NCBI GenBank assembly: GCA_001305115.1
Contig: BCAA01000004.1
Span: forward strand, 62,001 to 126,000
Source: Clostridia bacterium UC5.1-1E11
GTDB taxonomy: Bacteria; Bacillota; Clostridia; Oscillospirales; Acutalibacteraceae
Reading direction: 5' to 3'
DNA: 64,000 nucleotides
The first letter of the stretch is position 1; each line of letters opens with the position of its first letter. Made by a program: the position numbers and the translations under genes. Positions 37,623 through 47,098 of the stretch are shown here, piece by piece. The notes under the pieces were generated by a model. The model saw nothing but the letters and a program-made list of their open reading frames with translations. It had not been told where the DNA came from and ran no database searches.

Positions 37623-38924
37623 ATGCAGTGGCTCGAACTACATAATGTAGAATACGGGGAGTGTATTGTCCTCGGGGGAGCCCACCACGACATTCTTATG
37701 GTGGATTGCGGCAGCATCAATCAGAAGATACGCGAGGGGAATTTGGATTTCAGCGATTATGTAGACCCAACTTTAATGGAACGTTATTCTGCTTGCTCAG
37801 GGCGTGCGTTTTTGCTGACTCATTATCATCGGGACCATCTCTGTGGGCTCTATCAGATGTTAGCGAAACGCGGCGGTTATTTCGACCGCATTCTGTTGCC
37901 GGTTTCCCCGGCAGATACACATGGGAGGCATTTGCTGCTGGATTTTGCGTTGTTTGTCTATGCGTTTTTGCCACGGCAAAGCGATTATGCGCAAGTCAAT
38001 TTGAGTGCGCTCCGCATTTTTAGCCGGGTTGCGAAGAGCGCGGGAGCGGATCGAATCTACCCAATTGCAGCCGGCTCCAGTTTTTTATTTGATGATGTAA
38101 CCTACGATGTGCTTTGGCCGGACCGGGAGGGGTATCCTTTTTCTGACCTCTTCGCATCAGCGGTCGAACAATTGAATGTGTGTCTTGCTTCGCCGTTTTT
38201 GCCGGAGGTAGCCCAGCATTTTTTGGAGTTGAAGGCACGTTATGGGAAAGCTTATCATCTATGTTGTCAATCCGTCCCCTTACAGGCAGAAAAGATCGCA
38301 CGGCTGGATGCCCTCTTGGAACAAGTTGACCTCCTGGTTCCGGAACTGCAGCTTTTGCCAACCGCCCCGGACATTGTGCAGATTTTGACAGACCCGGCCA
38401 CCACCACCGCTTATTCCGATGAACTGAACACGGCCAGCGTCATCTTTCACAACCGCCGTACCAGTGAAGCCAGTCTTGACGACATCCTTATGACGGGTGA
38501 TGCGGCCCCTGAGAGTTTTGACGCCATTGCGGACCGTCTCTATCATGACTATTATATTGTAAAGGCGCCGCATCATGGAACAGCAAGTCATTGGAGCCAT
38601 TGGCTTTCAGAGATAGCCGCTTCCCATATTCTCATCAGCAACGGGGAGTATCAGAAGGGTGGGAAAATTGCATCGGAATATGTGGATTTACCTGCGGTGA
38701 AACATTGTACAAACTGTGCGGCCTGTTCCTGGTATGCCTCCAGCGGTTGTTCCTGCAATCGGGTAGCTTGCTGCTACGATTTGCCCATGGGCGCAGGACT
38801 GACCATCAAGTGTCCACGATGCCGTGAGCGGAAAGGTACCGCGCCGTGCGGAATTTATATTGTTTCGCACGGGGGAGAACGCGCATGTCTGTGCGATGAT
38901 CTCCCGGTTCAGCCAGGCTTATAA
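37623..38924 (+). CDS. MBL-fold metallohydrolase-like protein with Cys-rich C-terminus
   Basis: This 433-residue protein has a metallo-beta-lactamase fold of the ComEC/Rec2-like type. The metal motif is LLTHYHRDHLCG (His67, His69, Asp71, His72), with later ligands probably in LMTGDAAPESFD and VKAPHHGTASHW. Unlike simple MBL proteins it has a long insertion between these blocks. The C-terminal ~85 residues are rich in cysteine (HCTNCAACSW, CSCNRVACC, KCPRCRER, APCG), suggesting zinc binding. No signal peptide is present, so it is cytosolic. GGGGGTGAGCCGTT precedes the ATG. Its pairing with a MORN-repeat protein suggests a joint function, perhaps nucleic acid or phosphodiester hydrolysis; this is inference. 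Confidence 0.82.
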   Translation: MQWLELHNVEYGECIVLGGAHHDILMVDCGSINQKIREGNLDFSDYVDPTLMERYSACSGRAFLLTHYHRDHLCGLYQMLAKRGGYFDRILLPVSPADTHGRHLLLDFALFVYAFLPRQSDYAQVNLSALRIFSRVAKSAGADRIYPIAAGSSFLFDDVTYDVLWPDREGYPFSDLFASAVEQLNVCLASPFLPEVAQHFLELKARYGKAYHLCCQSVPLQAEKIARLDALLEQVDLLVPELQLLPTAPDIVQILTDPATTTAYSDELNTASVIFHNRRTSEASLDDILMTGDAAPESFDAIADRLYHDYYIVKAPHHGTASHWSHWLSEIAASHILISNGEYQKGGKIASEYVDLPAVKHCTNCAACSWYASSGCSCNRVACCYDLPMGAGLTIKCPRCRERKGTAPCGIYIVSHGGERACLCDDLPVQPGL

Positions 38925-39069
38925 ATCGGGAAAAGGCAAAGAAAGCGGCGTTGGCAAAACCCTGCCAAGGCTGCCAATATTTTAGAGCAAACGCTGCCAA
39001 AACAACAAAAACCTAGGATTCATGCGGCTTTTTCGCATAAAAATCCGAAAAATATTGTGATTTCCGCAC

Positions 39070-39098
39070 TTGACATTGCGAAATAAATATCTTATAAT
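39070..39098 (+). promoter_or_regulatory. Consensus promoter of the surface-protein gene
   Basis: TTGACA (39070-39075), exactly 17 bp, TATAAT (39093-39098): a full consensus sigma-70 promoter. It leaves a leader of roughly 170 nt with a GC-rich foldback (GGAGGGGCCTCCCCC, near 39151-39165), as often seen in stable mRNAs of abundant surface proteins. Confidence 0.88.
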
Positions 39099-39278
39099 CC
39101 AAGTAACATATGAGGGACGCATATGCGGGTTGTCTTTCTAGCGCCATCTAGGAGGGGCCTCCCCCATACCGTCTTAGTCAAGGGCTAATCCTGTTAATGT
39201 CCGTGACGTTCATTATGTTCATTTCTCTTAAGGCATGCGCAAATACGCAAACCACGATTTTTAAGGAGGACAAAAAGG

Positions 39279-41969
39279 ATGAGAAAAATTACAGGAAAAG
39301 CTCTCGCAACAGTGCTCGCAATGGCATTGATTACGTCTAGCTTTTCGGGAACTTTTGCTTTCGCAGCATCCAAGACTGAGAAGGCTGGCAGCGTGTCGCT
39401 GGTGAACTCTGATAATGATGAGATCACTTTGGTAAAAGATACCGATGACGCAAACAATTATAAGTTTGATCTTATTAATTTTATCGGCGGCGTAGAGTTG
39501 ACGACTGCGGATAAAGAAGAGTCTATTACAGTAACCGATGAAGACGATCTTTCTTTCCGTCATGCAAAGGGCGATAGCCTGATTTCTGTTAAAGATGGTA
39601 AGGCTAGAGTTAAGACCGATAAGACTGGTACTGAAACCATTATGGTTTATGCAGAAGGCGAGATTACCCGCGACGATAAAGATGTCACATTGAAGGGCCA
39701 GATCGAAATTACTGTTAATGTAGTGAAGAATGGTACTCTGTTTGTTGGCATTGTTGGCGAACCAGAAGGTGAGACCGGTAATGAAATTCCAAATTTGGAA
39801 GTTTCTTACAATGATCTCAATACCAAAGAGGTAGGTGTGTATAGGGCAACTTCGGAAGCTCAGGCAAAGGATAGCAAGACGGACGGTTTGAGAGCTACCT
39901 ATGAGCTGGTAACGACTGTTGATGGCTATGATGAGAAAGGTGAGCCGACAGGTGATCCGGTTCGCATTGAGGGCAGCACCAACAATAGATTTGAGTTGGA
40001 GAAGGCTGAAGATGGCGAGTCCGTTACTACTATGACAAACAAGGGCAAGGGCCCTGGCACCTTGAAGTTTACCATTAAGAGCGGCGGTAGTAAGAACTCT
40101 GATGGTGAATGGAAATTCAATGAAACAGAGGATACAACTACTGCAACCGTTCTGAAGAGAATTGATGTTACTGCGAATACGACTATCGATAAAGATGGTA
40201 GCAGCACAGATATTACTCCTATTCCTGATGGAATGAATGCTGACAGTAATGTGTCTGGCTATGACATTAGAGTGCTGGAAAACGGAGGCAAGTATGCAAA
40301 TGTTTCCGTTACTGGCAGTGCAAGTGTTGGCGAAATCAAAAATGCTAACGAAGTAAACATCGAAGATAAGGCCAAGGTTGGTGACATTACCGACGCAAGT
40401 GGAAAGGTTGCTATTTCTGGCGGTACTGTTGGTGTCGTAGATGTTAAACAGGATGTTTCGGTAAGCGATGGCCGTGTAACTTCTATTGAAGCTGATGGCG
40501 ACATTGATCTTACTGGCGGCACAGTAAGCGGAGATGTTACGACTGATAAGAGTGTAACTATTGATGCGGAAGATGATGACATCAATACAGTTGTTTCTGG
40601 CACAATTGAGGCTCAGAACATTACTGTTGATTCCAGCAGTGAAGATGGTCAGGTTCAGTTGGCAAATGTTTTGCTGAAGGATGATGGCGAAATTACTCTG
40701 AAGGGTGACAATGTCAGTATTGCAAAGTTGGATTGTGCTTATAAGGGTAATGTTACCTTTGAAGGCTTCGAAGGTAAGCTGCCGAGCCTTTTGAACGCTC
40801 AGGATGTTACAGTCGACGAAGATACAAATGTTGTAGTTGAAGGCCCGGTTGTCATTGATTCCTTGGATATTGCCGATGGCGGTTCCATTGAATTCAGAGA
40901 TACTGTCGAGGTTGCAAGCATTTCTGGCGATGGTAAATTGGTTGTTGCCGCTGATAAGCTGTATGTAACTGATAGCATTTCCGGTGATGTAAAGCTCAGA
41001 CTTGCTGGTTCCAATGTTAATGTTGGTGATGTAGCTTATAGAGCAGCTAAGGATGTTGGCTCTGTCGATGCTTTCGATGGTGTTGGATTTACACTCGAAA
41101 GAAAGTCTGTTGATACGAAGTCTGATTCCTTCCTCGTAAAGAGCGTTTCCTTCGCAGGTGTTGCTCTGGACAAGAGCGAAGTTACCATTGCTAAGGGCTT
41201 CTCTGACACTGTAACTGTTTCTAACTATCCGGCAAGCACTTCTCTGCCGGCGGGCGCTTCCGTTGTTTGGGATTACAGCGACGCTGACAAGGACGTGTTC
41301 GAGATTACTGCAGACGGCGCAACTCTGACCATTAAGGTTAAGGAGTATGACGACGTTTATGCAACTTCCAACAGCTTTGATCTGTATGCAACAGTTGTTG
41401 ATTCCGACGGCGATGCACTCGAGGATTATGATTCCGCAGTTTGCACCGTAACTGCAATTCCGGAAGTTGTTGTTTCCAGCGACCTGTCCGGTATTGTTGA
41501 GGTTCCGCAGGGCTCCACGAAGGACTTCGTTGTGAACTCTCAGGTTGAGGCTCCTGTTACCATTGGTACTGGCAACGTTGCTGTTCACGCTCTGAAGACT
41601 CCGTTCGCGAACGGCCAGGCTACCTATACCATCAAGGCTACTGGCGAAGTTGGCACCACCGCTGGCGTTTATGCTACGGTTCCTGGCCAGAACGCTGTGA
41701 AGCTCTTCATCATCAAGGTTACTGCTCCGGTTGTGACCTCTGATACGACTGTTGACTTTGATCTGACTGCTGGCAGCCGCTATGTCTTCAAGATCACTGC
41801 TCCGTCCGCTCCGGCATTCACGGTTGGCAACGGCGCTGTTCTGAAGACCCAGGCTGGCAAGATCGTTGGCAATGACTACTATTTCGCAGTCTATGCTATC
41901 GGTTCTGCAGGCCAGAGCACTGGCGTGTATGTCAATGGCGTGAAGGTCTGCACGGTTACCGTGAAATAA
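39279..41969 (+). CDS. Abundant secreted surface protein, S-layer-like
   Basis: This 896-residue exported protein has signal peptide MRKITGKALATVLAMALITS, with cleavage likely after AFAA near residue 30. It is acidic and rich in Val, Asp, Thr, Gly and Asn. Residues about 345-560 look like a parallel beta-helix built of short repeats (ISGGTVGVVDVKQDVSVSDG, LTGGTVSGDVTTDKSVTID). The last ~170 residues form two related beta-domains ending TAGVYATVPGQNAVK and STGVYVNGVKVC. No SLH, LPXTG or cell-wall-binding domain is visible. The consensus promoter, long leader and AAGGAGG suggest very high expression, as for an S-layer or major surface protein. Codon composition shifts near 41100. Identity as S-layer is inference. 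Confidence 0.8.
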   Translation: MRKITGKALATVLAMALITSSFSGTFAFAASKTEKAGSVSLVNSDNDEITLVKDTDDANNYKFDLINFIGGVELTTADKEESITVTDEDDLSFRHAKGDSLISVKDGKARVKTDKTGTETIMVYAEGEITRDDKDVTLKGQIEITVNVVKNGTLFVGIVGEPEGETGNEIPNLEVSYNDLNTKEVGVYRATSEAQAKDSKTDGLRATYELVTTVDGYDEKGEPTGDPVRIEGSTNNRFELEKAEDGESVTTMTNKGKGPGTLKFTIKSGGSKNSDGEWKFNETEDTTTATVLKRIDVTANTTIDKDGSSTDITPIPDGMNADSNVSGYDIRVLENGGKYANVSVTGSASVGEIKNANEVNIEDKAKVGDITDASGKVAISGGTVGVVDVKQDVSVSDGRVTSIEADGDIDLTGGTVSGDVTTDKSVTIDAEDDDINTVVSGTIEAQNITVDSSSEDGQVQLANVLLKDDGEITLKGDNVSIAKLDCAYKGNVTFEGFEGKLPSLLNAQDVTVDEDTNVVVEGPVVIDSLDIADGGSIEFRDTVEVASISGDGKLVVAADKLYVTDSISGDVKLRLAGSNVNVGDVAYRAAKDVGSVDAFDGVGFTLERKSVDTKSDSFLVKSVSFAGVALDKSEVTIAKGFSDTVTVSNYPASTSLPAGASVVWDYSDADKDVFEITADGATLTIKVKEYDDVYATSNSFDLYATVVDSDGDALEDYDSAVCTVTAIPEVVVSSDLSGIVEVPQGSTKDFVVNSQVEAPVTIGTGNVAVHALKTPFANGQATYTIKATGEVGTTAGVYATVPGQNAVKLFIIKVTAPVVTSDTTVDFDLTAGSRYVFKITAPSAPAFTVGNGAVLKTQAGKIVGNDYYFAVYAIGSAGQSTGVYVNGVKVCTVTVK

Positions 41970-42040
41970 GATCTTTCGAGATTGACGATTTAAGTTTATA
42001 AGTATAGCTATTTGAATCTTTCGATAGTTGTATTTGCGCG

Positions 42041-42078
42041 GCAGCGGTTCGGGTATTTACCCGGGCCGCTGCTTTTTT
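42041..42078 (+). terminator. Terminator of the surface-protein gene
   Basis: GCAGCGG (42041-42047) pairs with CCGCTGC (42066-42072), with inner CGGGT/ACCCG, then TTTTTT. The gap from here to the ptsI promoter (about 315 bp) holds nothing I recognise. Confidence 0.9.
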
Positions 42079-42394
42079 ATGTAATCGTTTCAGATAGAGG
42101 TATTATCTATCAAGATGGCTTTGACGAAATTATTCCGAGAAGGCTTTATAGAGTGTTACGTTATGATATACGTTTTGTTGATGTAGCCGCATAGTTTTGT
42201 GAATTCTAACAACAATAAGTAGGATGTAATCATTCATAGAAGATGAATTTATTGTCGAACGGTAGATTTCAGTCAATCTTATTTATTTGTCCAATACTTT
42301 TTTGGTATTTATTCTTTGATATAGAATAATTAGTCACCGGTTTTGCACAGAAGTGGACAAGATTTACAATCTTGTATGGATTTTTTTAAATATA

Positions 42395-42423
42395 TTGACA
42401 ATTTGTTGAAAAAGCTATAATAT
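42395..42423 (+). promoter_or_regulatory. Promoter of ptsI
   Basis: A perfect TTGACA at 42395-42400 is followed by TAATAT at 17 bp (42418-42423). TATAAT overlaps it at 15-bp spacing (42416-42421). The start codon is about 80 bases downstream. Confidence 0.75.
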
Positions 42424-42502
42424 AAATACTACATTAACAGAATGTTCACAGTTACAGTTTGTTACTATAACAAAAGAGATGGCCGAAGAAAGTGGTGATG
42501 AA

Positions 42503-44128
42503 ATGCAGATTATAAAGGGAATCGCGGCCTCCAATGGCATTGCGATCGGTAATCTGAAGCTCTGTGTGAAGTTAGATGATAAAATCGTAAAACAGCCGAT
42601 CACTGACGTGGATGCAGAGCTAAAGCGTGTTGAATCCGCGAAGGAGGAAGCAGAAGCAGCGCTAAACCAGATTTATCTCGACGCTCTAAAACGTGTGGGC
42701 GAAGAGAACTCAATGATCTTTCAGATCCACATTATGATGTTGCAAGACGATGATTTCTTTGATGCGATTCAAGATTGTATTAAAGATGAAAAAGTGAATG
42801 CGGAGTATGCTGTATGGCAAGCTGCGCAACAGTTCTCTACAATGTTTGCCCAAATGGATGACGAATATATGCGTGCACGGAGTGCAGATGTCATTGATAT
42901 TTCCAAGCGGCTGCTCGGTTGTCTTAACCCGGCGCTGGAGAGCGGCTTGGACAGTTTAAAAGAGGAAGCGATTGTAGCTGCTTCAGATTTGATGCCTAGC
43001 GAAACTGTTCAGATGGACAAAACTAAGGTACTTGCATTTGTTACAGAGCAGGGTTCCAAAAGTTCACATTCTGCAATTCTTGCCCGCACGATGGGAATTC
43101 CTGCGGTGGTGGGGTTGTGTGATGCATTTACCCATCTGAAGGACGGAGTGACAACCATTGTAGATGGAACTTCTGGCGATGTGATTGTGGAACCGGATGA
43201 AAATACCCTGAAAGAGTATAAGGAAAAACGAAATGCTTTCCTACAACATCAGAAAGACTTACAACTATTAAAAGGTACAAAAGCTGTAACGAAGAGTGGA
43301 GTAGAGATAGAAATTAATGCAAACATCGGCCACCCAAGTGATGTAGAGATGGTCATCGAGAATGATGCGGATGGTATCGGCCTGTTTCGTAGTGAATTTC
43401 TATATATGGAAAGCGATGATTTTCCGACTGAGGAACAGCAGTTTGAGGCCTATAAAAGTGTGTTAGAAGGCATGGGCGGCAAGCGTGTGATTATTCGGAC
43501 TTTAGATTTGGGTGCGGATAAACAGGTCCCTTATTTAAACATCCCCAAAGAGGAAAACCCTGCGATGGGTTACCGTGCAATACGAATCAGTCTGGATCGA
43601 AAGGAACTCTTCATTACACAGCTACGGGCTTTGGTTCGGGCTTCTGCTTTTGGAAAGCTTGCAATTATGTTCCCTATGATTACTTCTGTCGAGCAGGTTC
43701 AGGAGATCAAGGATTTACTGGAAAAGGTAAAAGCCGACTTAAAGGCAGAAGGGATTGCCTTTGCGCCAGATTTTGAAATTGGCATTATGATTGAGACACC
43801 GGCTTCTGTTATTTTGAGCGATTTATTGGCGAAAGAGGTGGACTTCTTCAGCGTCGGTACAAATGATTTGACGCAGTATACCCTTGCAGTGGATCGTATG
43901 AATCCACAGATTTCTTCCATGTATGATCCACGCCATCCGGCTGTTCTTCGCATGATTCAAATTGCAGCAGAAAATGCGCAAAAGGCTGGTATTTGGATTG
44001 GTATTTGTGGTGAGTCTGCGGGAGATACCGAACTGACGAAATTCTATATGGATATTGGGATCAATGAGCTTTCTGTGACCCCAGGCATGGTCTTGGAGCT
44101 GCGCCGAACAGTGCAGCAGCTTGATTAA
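42503..44128 (+). CDS. ptsI: PTS enzyme I (phosphoenolpyruvate-protein phosphotransferase)
   Basis: This 541-residue cytoplasmic enzyme takes phosphate from PEP and passes it to HPr, the first step of all PTS sugar uptake. The N-terminal domain carries phospho-His189 in GSKSSHSAILART. The PEP-binding barrel shows GIGLFRSEFLYM, RTLDLGADKQ, GTNDLTQYTLAVDR and the catalytic Cys region IGICGESAGD. The start at 42503 (MQIIKGIAASNGIAIG) matches the family; the frame upstream to 42479 adds eight residues without support. ptsH is not in the window. It sits directly upstream of the sugar-specific EII. Confidence 0.97.
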   Translation: MQIIKGIAASNGIAIGNLKLCVKLDDKIVKQPITDVDAELKRVESAKEEAEAALNQIYLDALKRVGEENSMIFQIHIMMLQDDDFFDAIQDCIKDEKVNAEYAVWQAAQQFSTMFAQMDDEYMRARSADVIDISKRLLGCLNPALESGLDSLKEEAIVAASDLMPSETVQMDKTKVLAFVTEQGSKSSHSAILARTMGIPAVVGLCDAFTHLKDGVTTIVDGTSGDVIVEPDENTLKEYKEKRNAFLQHQKDLQLLKGTKAVTKSGVEIEINANIGHPSDVEMVIENDADGIGLFRSEFLYMESDDFPTEEQQFEAYKSVLEGMGGKRVIIRTLDLGADKQVPYLNIPKEENPAMGYRAIRISLDRKELFITQLRALVRASAFGKLAIMFPMITSVEQVQEIKDLLEKVKADLKAEGIAFAPDFEIGIMIETPASVILSDLLAKEVDFFSVGTNDLTQYTLAVDRMNPQISSMYDPRHPAVLRMIQIAAENAQKAGIWIGICGESAGDTELTKFYMDIGINELSVTPGMVLELRRTVQQLD

Positions 44129-44188
44129 GGTAGAAACCGGGAAAGGGACCCGGTTTGTATGAATTAATTTTTTCGAGGAGGTAAAATT

Positions 44189-45639
44189 ATGCAAAAGGTC
44201 CTTGCAAAGCTTCAAAAGCTTGGAAAAGCTTTGATGCTTCCAGTTGCCTGCTTGCCTGTAGCAGGTATCTTGATGGGAATCGGTTACATGATCGATTCCA
44301 ATGTTATGTCCGGGCTGGGAGACCCGAATGTCATTGCTTTCTTCTTGGTTAAAGCTGGTGGAGCAATTATCGACAACATGCCCATTCTGTTTGCAATCGG
44401 TGTTGCAATCGGTTTGAGCGACGACCATGAAGGTACATCTGCACTTGCTGGCCTGGTATCTTGGTTGATGGTCCAGCAGATTTTGAACCCCAGCATCGTA
44501 GCAGTTCTGACCGGGGCGGAAGCTGACGCAGCTTTCTCCAAGGCAAACAACCAGTTTATCGGTATCATCTGCGGCGTTGTTGGCGCACTTTGCTACAATC
44601 GTTTTAAGAATACGAAGTTGCCGGAGGCGTTGTCCTTCTTTAGTGGCAAACGTTCGGTTGCAATTGTTACTGCGCTTGTCAGCGTTGTAGTCGGCTTGAT
44701 CTTCTTCTTTGTCTGGCCGGTGGTTTACAATGCTCTGGTTTCTTTCGGCGAGGCTATCATCAGCTTGGGCGCAATCGGCGCTGGTATCTACGGCTTCTTC
44801 AACAGATTGTTGATTCCGGTCGGCCTGCACCACGCTCTGAACTCTGTGTTCTGGTTTGATGTTGCTGGTATCAACGATATTGCAAACTTCTGGGGCGGCA
44901 CAGGTACTCCTGGTGTCACCGGTATGTACATGTCCGGTTTCTTCCCGGTAATGATGTTCGGTCTGCCTGGCGCAGCTTGGCAATGTATCATACTTCAAAG
45001 CCCGGCAAGAAGAAGATTGCTGGTGGTATCCTGTTCTCTGCTGCACTGTGCGCATTTATCAGTGGCGTAACGGAGCCTCTGGAGTTCTCCTTCATGTTCC
45101 TTGCTCCTGCTCTTTATGTGATTCATGCAGTGTTGACTGGTATCTCCATGGCGGTTATCGCAGCACTTCCGATCCGTGCAGGCTTTAACTTCAGTGCAGG
45201 TTTTGTGGATCTGTTCTTCAGTTCTTGGGTTCCGCTCGCACAGAATCCGTGGCTGTTGATCCCAATTGGCATTGTAGTTGGCGTAATTTACTACATCGTT
45301 TTCCGTTTTGTCATTGTGAAATTCAACCTCAAGACCCCGGGCCGTGAGGATGATGATGATGATGAATCCGAAGGCTTCTCGAAGCTGGTAAAGGACCAGG
45401 GCTATGATGGCCTTGCTAAGAAATATGTTGATGTCCTGGGCGGCAAAGAGAACATTAAGGAAATCGAGTCCTGCATCACCCGCATTCGTCTGGTACTGAA
45501 GAGCAATAAAGACCTTGATGAAAAGGCAATCAAGGCTTTGGGCGCATCCGGTGTCATGAAGGCTGGCGATCAGGTCACACAGGTTATCGTCGGCACAAAG
45601 GCAGAAGCTCTTGTTGAAGCGATGAAGAAATATCTGTAA
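44189..45639 (+). CDS. nagE: PTS N-acetylglucosamine/glucose-type EIICB permease (one apparent frameshift)
   Basis: This membrane permease phosphorylates its sugar during import. The frame breaks near 44982, where GCTTGG needs one more T to read GLPGAALAMYHTSKPGKKK. Repaired length is 483 residues. The EIIC part (about 1-385) is strongly hydrophobic, with GLHHALNSVFWF and the family motif SGVTEPLEFSFMFLAPALY. An acidic linker (REDDDDDESEG) leads to EIIB (about 400-483) with phospho-Cys429 in IESCITRIRL. No EIIA is fused; a separate EIIA gene lies at 45887. NagE rather than PtsG is chosen from overall sequence feel, so sugar specificity is only likely. Confidence 0.9.
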
Positions 45640-45672
45640 TCAGGCTTTTTCGTTTCAATGACTATGTAAAAG

Positions 45673-45713
45673 GCAGCAGTCTCCCTCCTGGTCGTCAGGG
45701 AGACTGCTGTTTT
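45673..45713 (+). terminator. Strong terminator between EIICB and EIIA genes
   Basis: CAGCAGTCTCCCT (45674-45686) and AGGGAGACTGCTG (45697-45709) form a 13-bp stem followed by TTTTC. The EIIA gene therefore probably has its own promoter. Confidence 0.9.
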
Positions 45714-45886
45714 CAGATGGATTTAAGACGATTTTTCAGGGACACTAAAGAAATAGAGCCATACTTGGAAGTGTGTGGTATCGGTCGTTTTCTTCAGAGC
45801 CACTTATAGAAATGATCGAAAGAGATCCATTTGCTTTATAAAAGCGCTATCTGAATATCCACGTTAGAATTGGAGGTATATATTCC

Positions 45887-46363
45887 ATGGGATTGTTTGG
45901 TAAAAAGGAAAGCAAAATTGTAGCACAACAGACGGGAAAAGCCGTGCCGATTACAGAGGTGCCCGATCCAGTGTTTTCTGACAAGGTTTTGGGCGACGGC
46001 ATTGCGATTATCCCGACCAGCAATACGGTGTTGGCGCCAATTTCCGGCACAATTGCCCAGGTAGCACATACTTTCCATGCGGTTGGAATTGAAGCGGACG
46101 ATGGTACGGAGGTGCTGGTACACCTGGGGATCGACACCGTGAAACTCAATGGGGAAGGTTTTACCTGCCATGTAAAGGTGGGAGATCACGTAAATGCCGG
46201 TGATAAATTGATGGATATGGATATTGAGGCCATCGCAGCAAAAGGGTTTAAGACCATTTCTCCCTGTATTATTACAACAACTGATGATCTAAAAAGTATG
46301 GATTGTATTACGGGAGACGTGACGGCAGGAGAGACAACCGTTATAACGTACAAGAAAAAGTGA
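45887..46363 (+). CDS. PTS glucose-type EIIA component
   Basis: This 158-residue soluble phosphocarrier of the EIIA-Glc family accepts phosphate from HPr and gives it to EIIB domains. The phospho-His is His79 in EVLVHLGIDTV; the auxiliary His64 is in HTFHAVGIE. The motif VLAPISGTI and the C-terminal TAGETTVITYKK fit. GGAGG lies upstream of ATG 45887. As the nearby EIICB lacks an EIIA domain, this is its likely partner. A terminator follows. Confidence 0.95.
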   Translation: MGLFGKKESKIVAQQTGKAVPITEVPDPVFSDKVLGDGIAIIPTSNTVLAPISGTIAQVAHTFHAVGIEADDGTEVLVHLGIDTVKLNGEGFTCHVKVGDHVNAGDKLMDMDIEAIAAKGFKTISPCIITTTDDLKSMDCITGDVTAGETTVITYKKK

Positions 46364-46375
46364 AAAAATTTCACT

Positions 46376-46412
46376 AGCCCCCGAAAACTAATTGTTTTTG
46401 GGGGCTTATTTA
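46376..46412 (+). terminator. Terminator of the EIIA gene
   Basis: AGCCCCCGAAAAC (46376-46388) pairs with GTTTTTGGGGGCT (46394-46406), then TATTTATT. Confidence 0.9.
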
Positions 46413-46582
46413 TTATCATTTTGTGCTATAATATTTGAGGAATTTTGAACAGAACAATTTGGGCAATAATATGTTTAAGCGATATAAAAATCAAGATTAT
46501 ATGGCTTATGATATTGCGTATAGAAATTCCTGGTTAGGTTTGATGTTTTGTAAAAGCGAATTAGGACACTAGATTTAGGGTG

Positions 46583-47098
46583 ATGCATAAAGTCATGGCG
46601 GCAAAGCAGGAAAAAGATCGATCAAGTTCTTCTGAAATTGTAGCGATATTGGATTTTTATCAATCCGACCTACACAAAGAGGCAAAAAGAATTTTAGAAG
46701 ATCAAATTCGTACAGAGGAGGCCGTGCTCTGCGCGGAACAGCGAATCTGGCATGCAGCAGATTGGCTGCGATTACAACCTATAGAAAATTTAAAAGCATT
46801 GATTTTAATTGTAGCGCGTAATGCTGCAAAATCTTTGCAAAAGACTGGGGACTATAATTTCAATCCGCTGGGAGAAAATCAAGATGTGATCTTGCGCGAA
46901 TTGGAAAAGAAGACCTTTCCCCATTTACCGAAATTGCGGTCCAATTATCAGGATGTTATTGTTTTGAAGTATTATTATGAGTTGCCAAATCAGGCGATTA
47001 GCGAACTTTTAGGGATCTCAGAAAAGAATGTTCAGATTCGAATCTTCCGGGCAAAACAACGGATTCGTGAGTTTATTGAGCATGAAGCGTATTTATAA
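46583..47098 (+). CDS. Sigma-70-family (ECF-like) RNA polymerase sigma factor
   Basis: This 171-residue protein resembles small sigma factors. The N-terminal region 2 helices include TEEAVLCAEQRIWHAADWL and LKALILIVARNAAKSLQKTG. The C-terminal sigma-4 helix-turn-helix is clear: LRSNYQDVIVLKYYYELPNQ, then AISELLGISEKNVQIRIFRAKQRIREF. ATG 46583 or the GTG just before it can start it; the ribosome site TTTAGGG is very close. No anti-sigma gene is adjacent: the next 800 bp are AT-rich and lead into opp. Targets are unknown. Confidence 0.85.
   Translation: MHKVMAAKQEKDRSSSSEIVAILDFYQSDLHKEAKRILEDQIRTEEAVLCAEQRIWHAADWLRLQPIENLKALILIVARNAAKSLQKTGDYNFNPLGENQDVILRELEKKTFPHLPKLRSNYQDVIVLKYYYELPNQAISELLGISEKNVQIRIFRAKQRIREFIEHEAYL

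Noticed and set aside
39261-41588. A 775-codon open frame antisense to the surface-protein gene
   Set aside because: It mirrors the biased codons (GAT/GTT/AAT) of the sense gene, which rarely give stop codons in that antisense frame. It has no ribosome site or recognisable domain.
42240-42400. NagR/GntR-type operator before ptsI
   Set aside because: Only a partial TTTGGTATTTATT resemblance; insufficient for a call.
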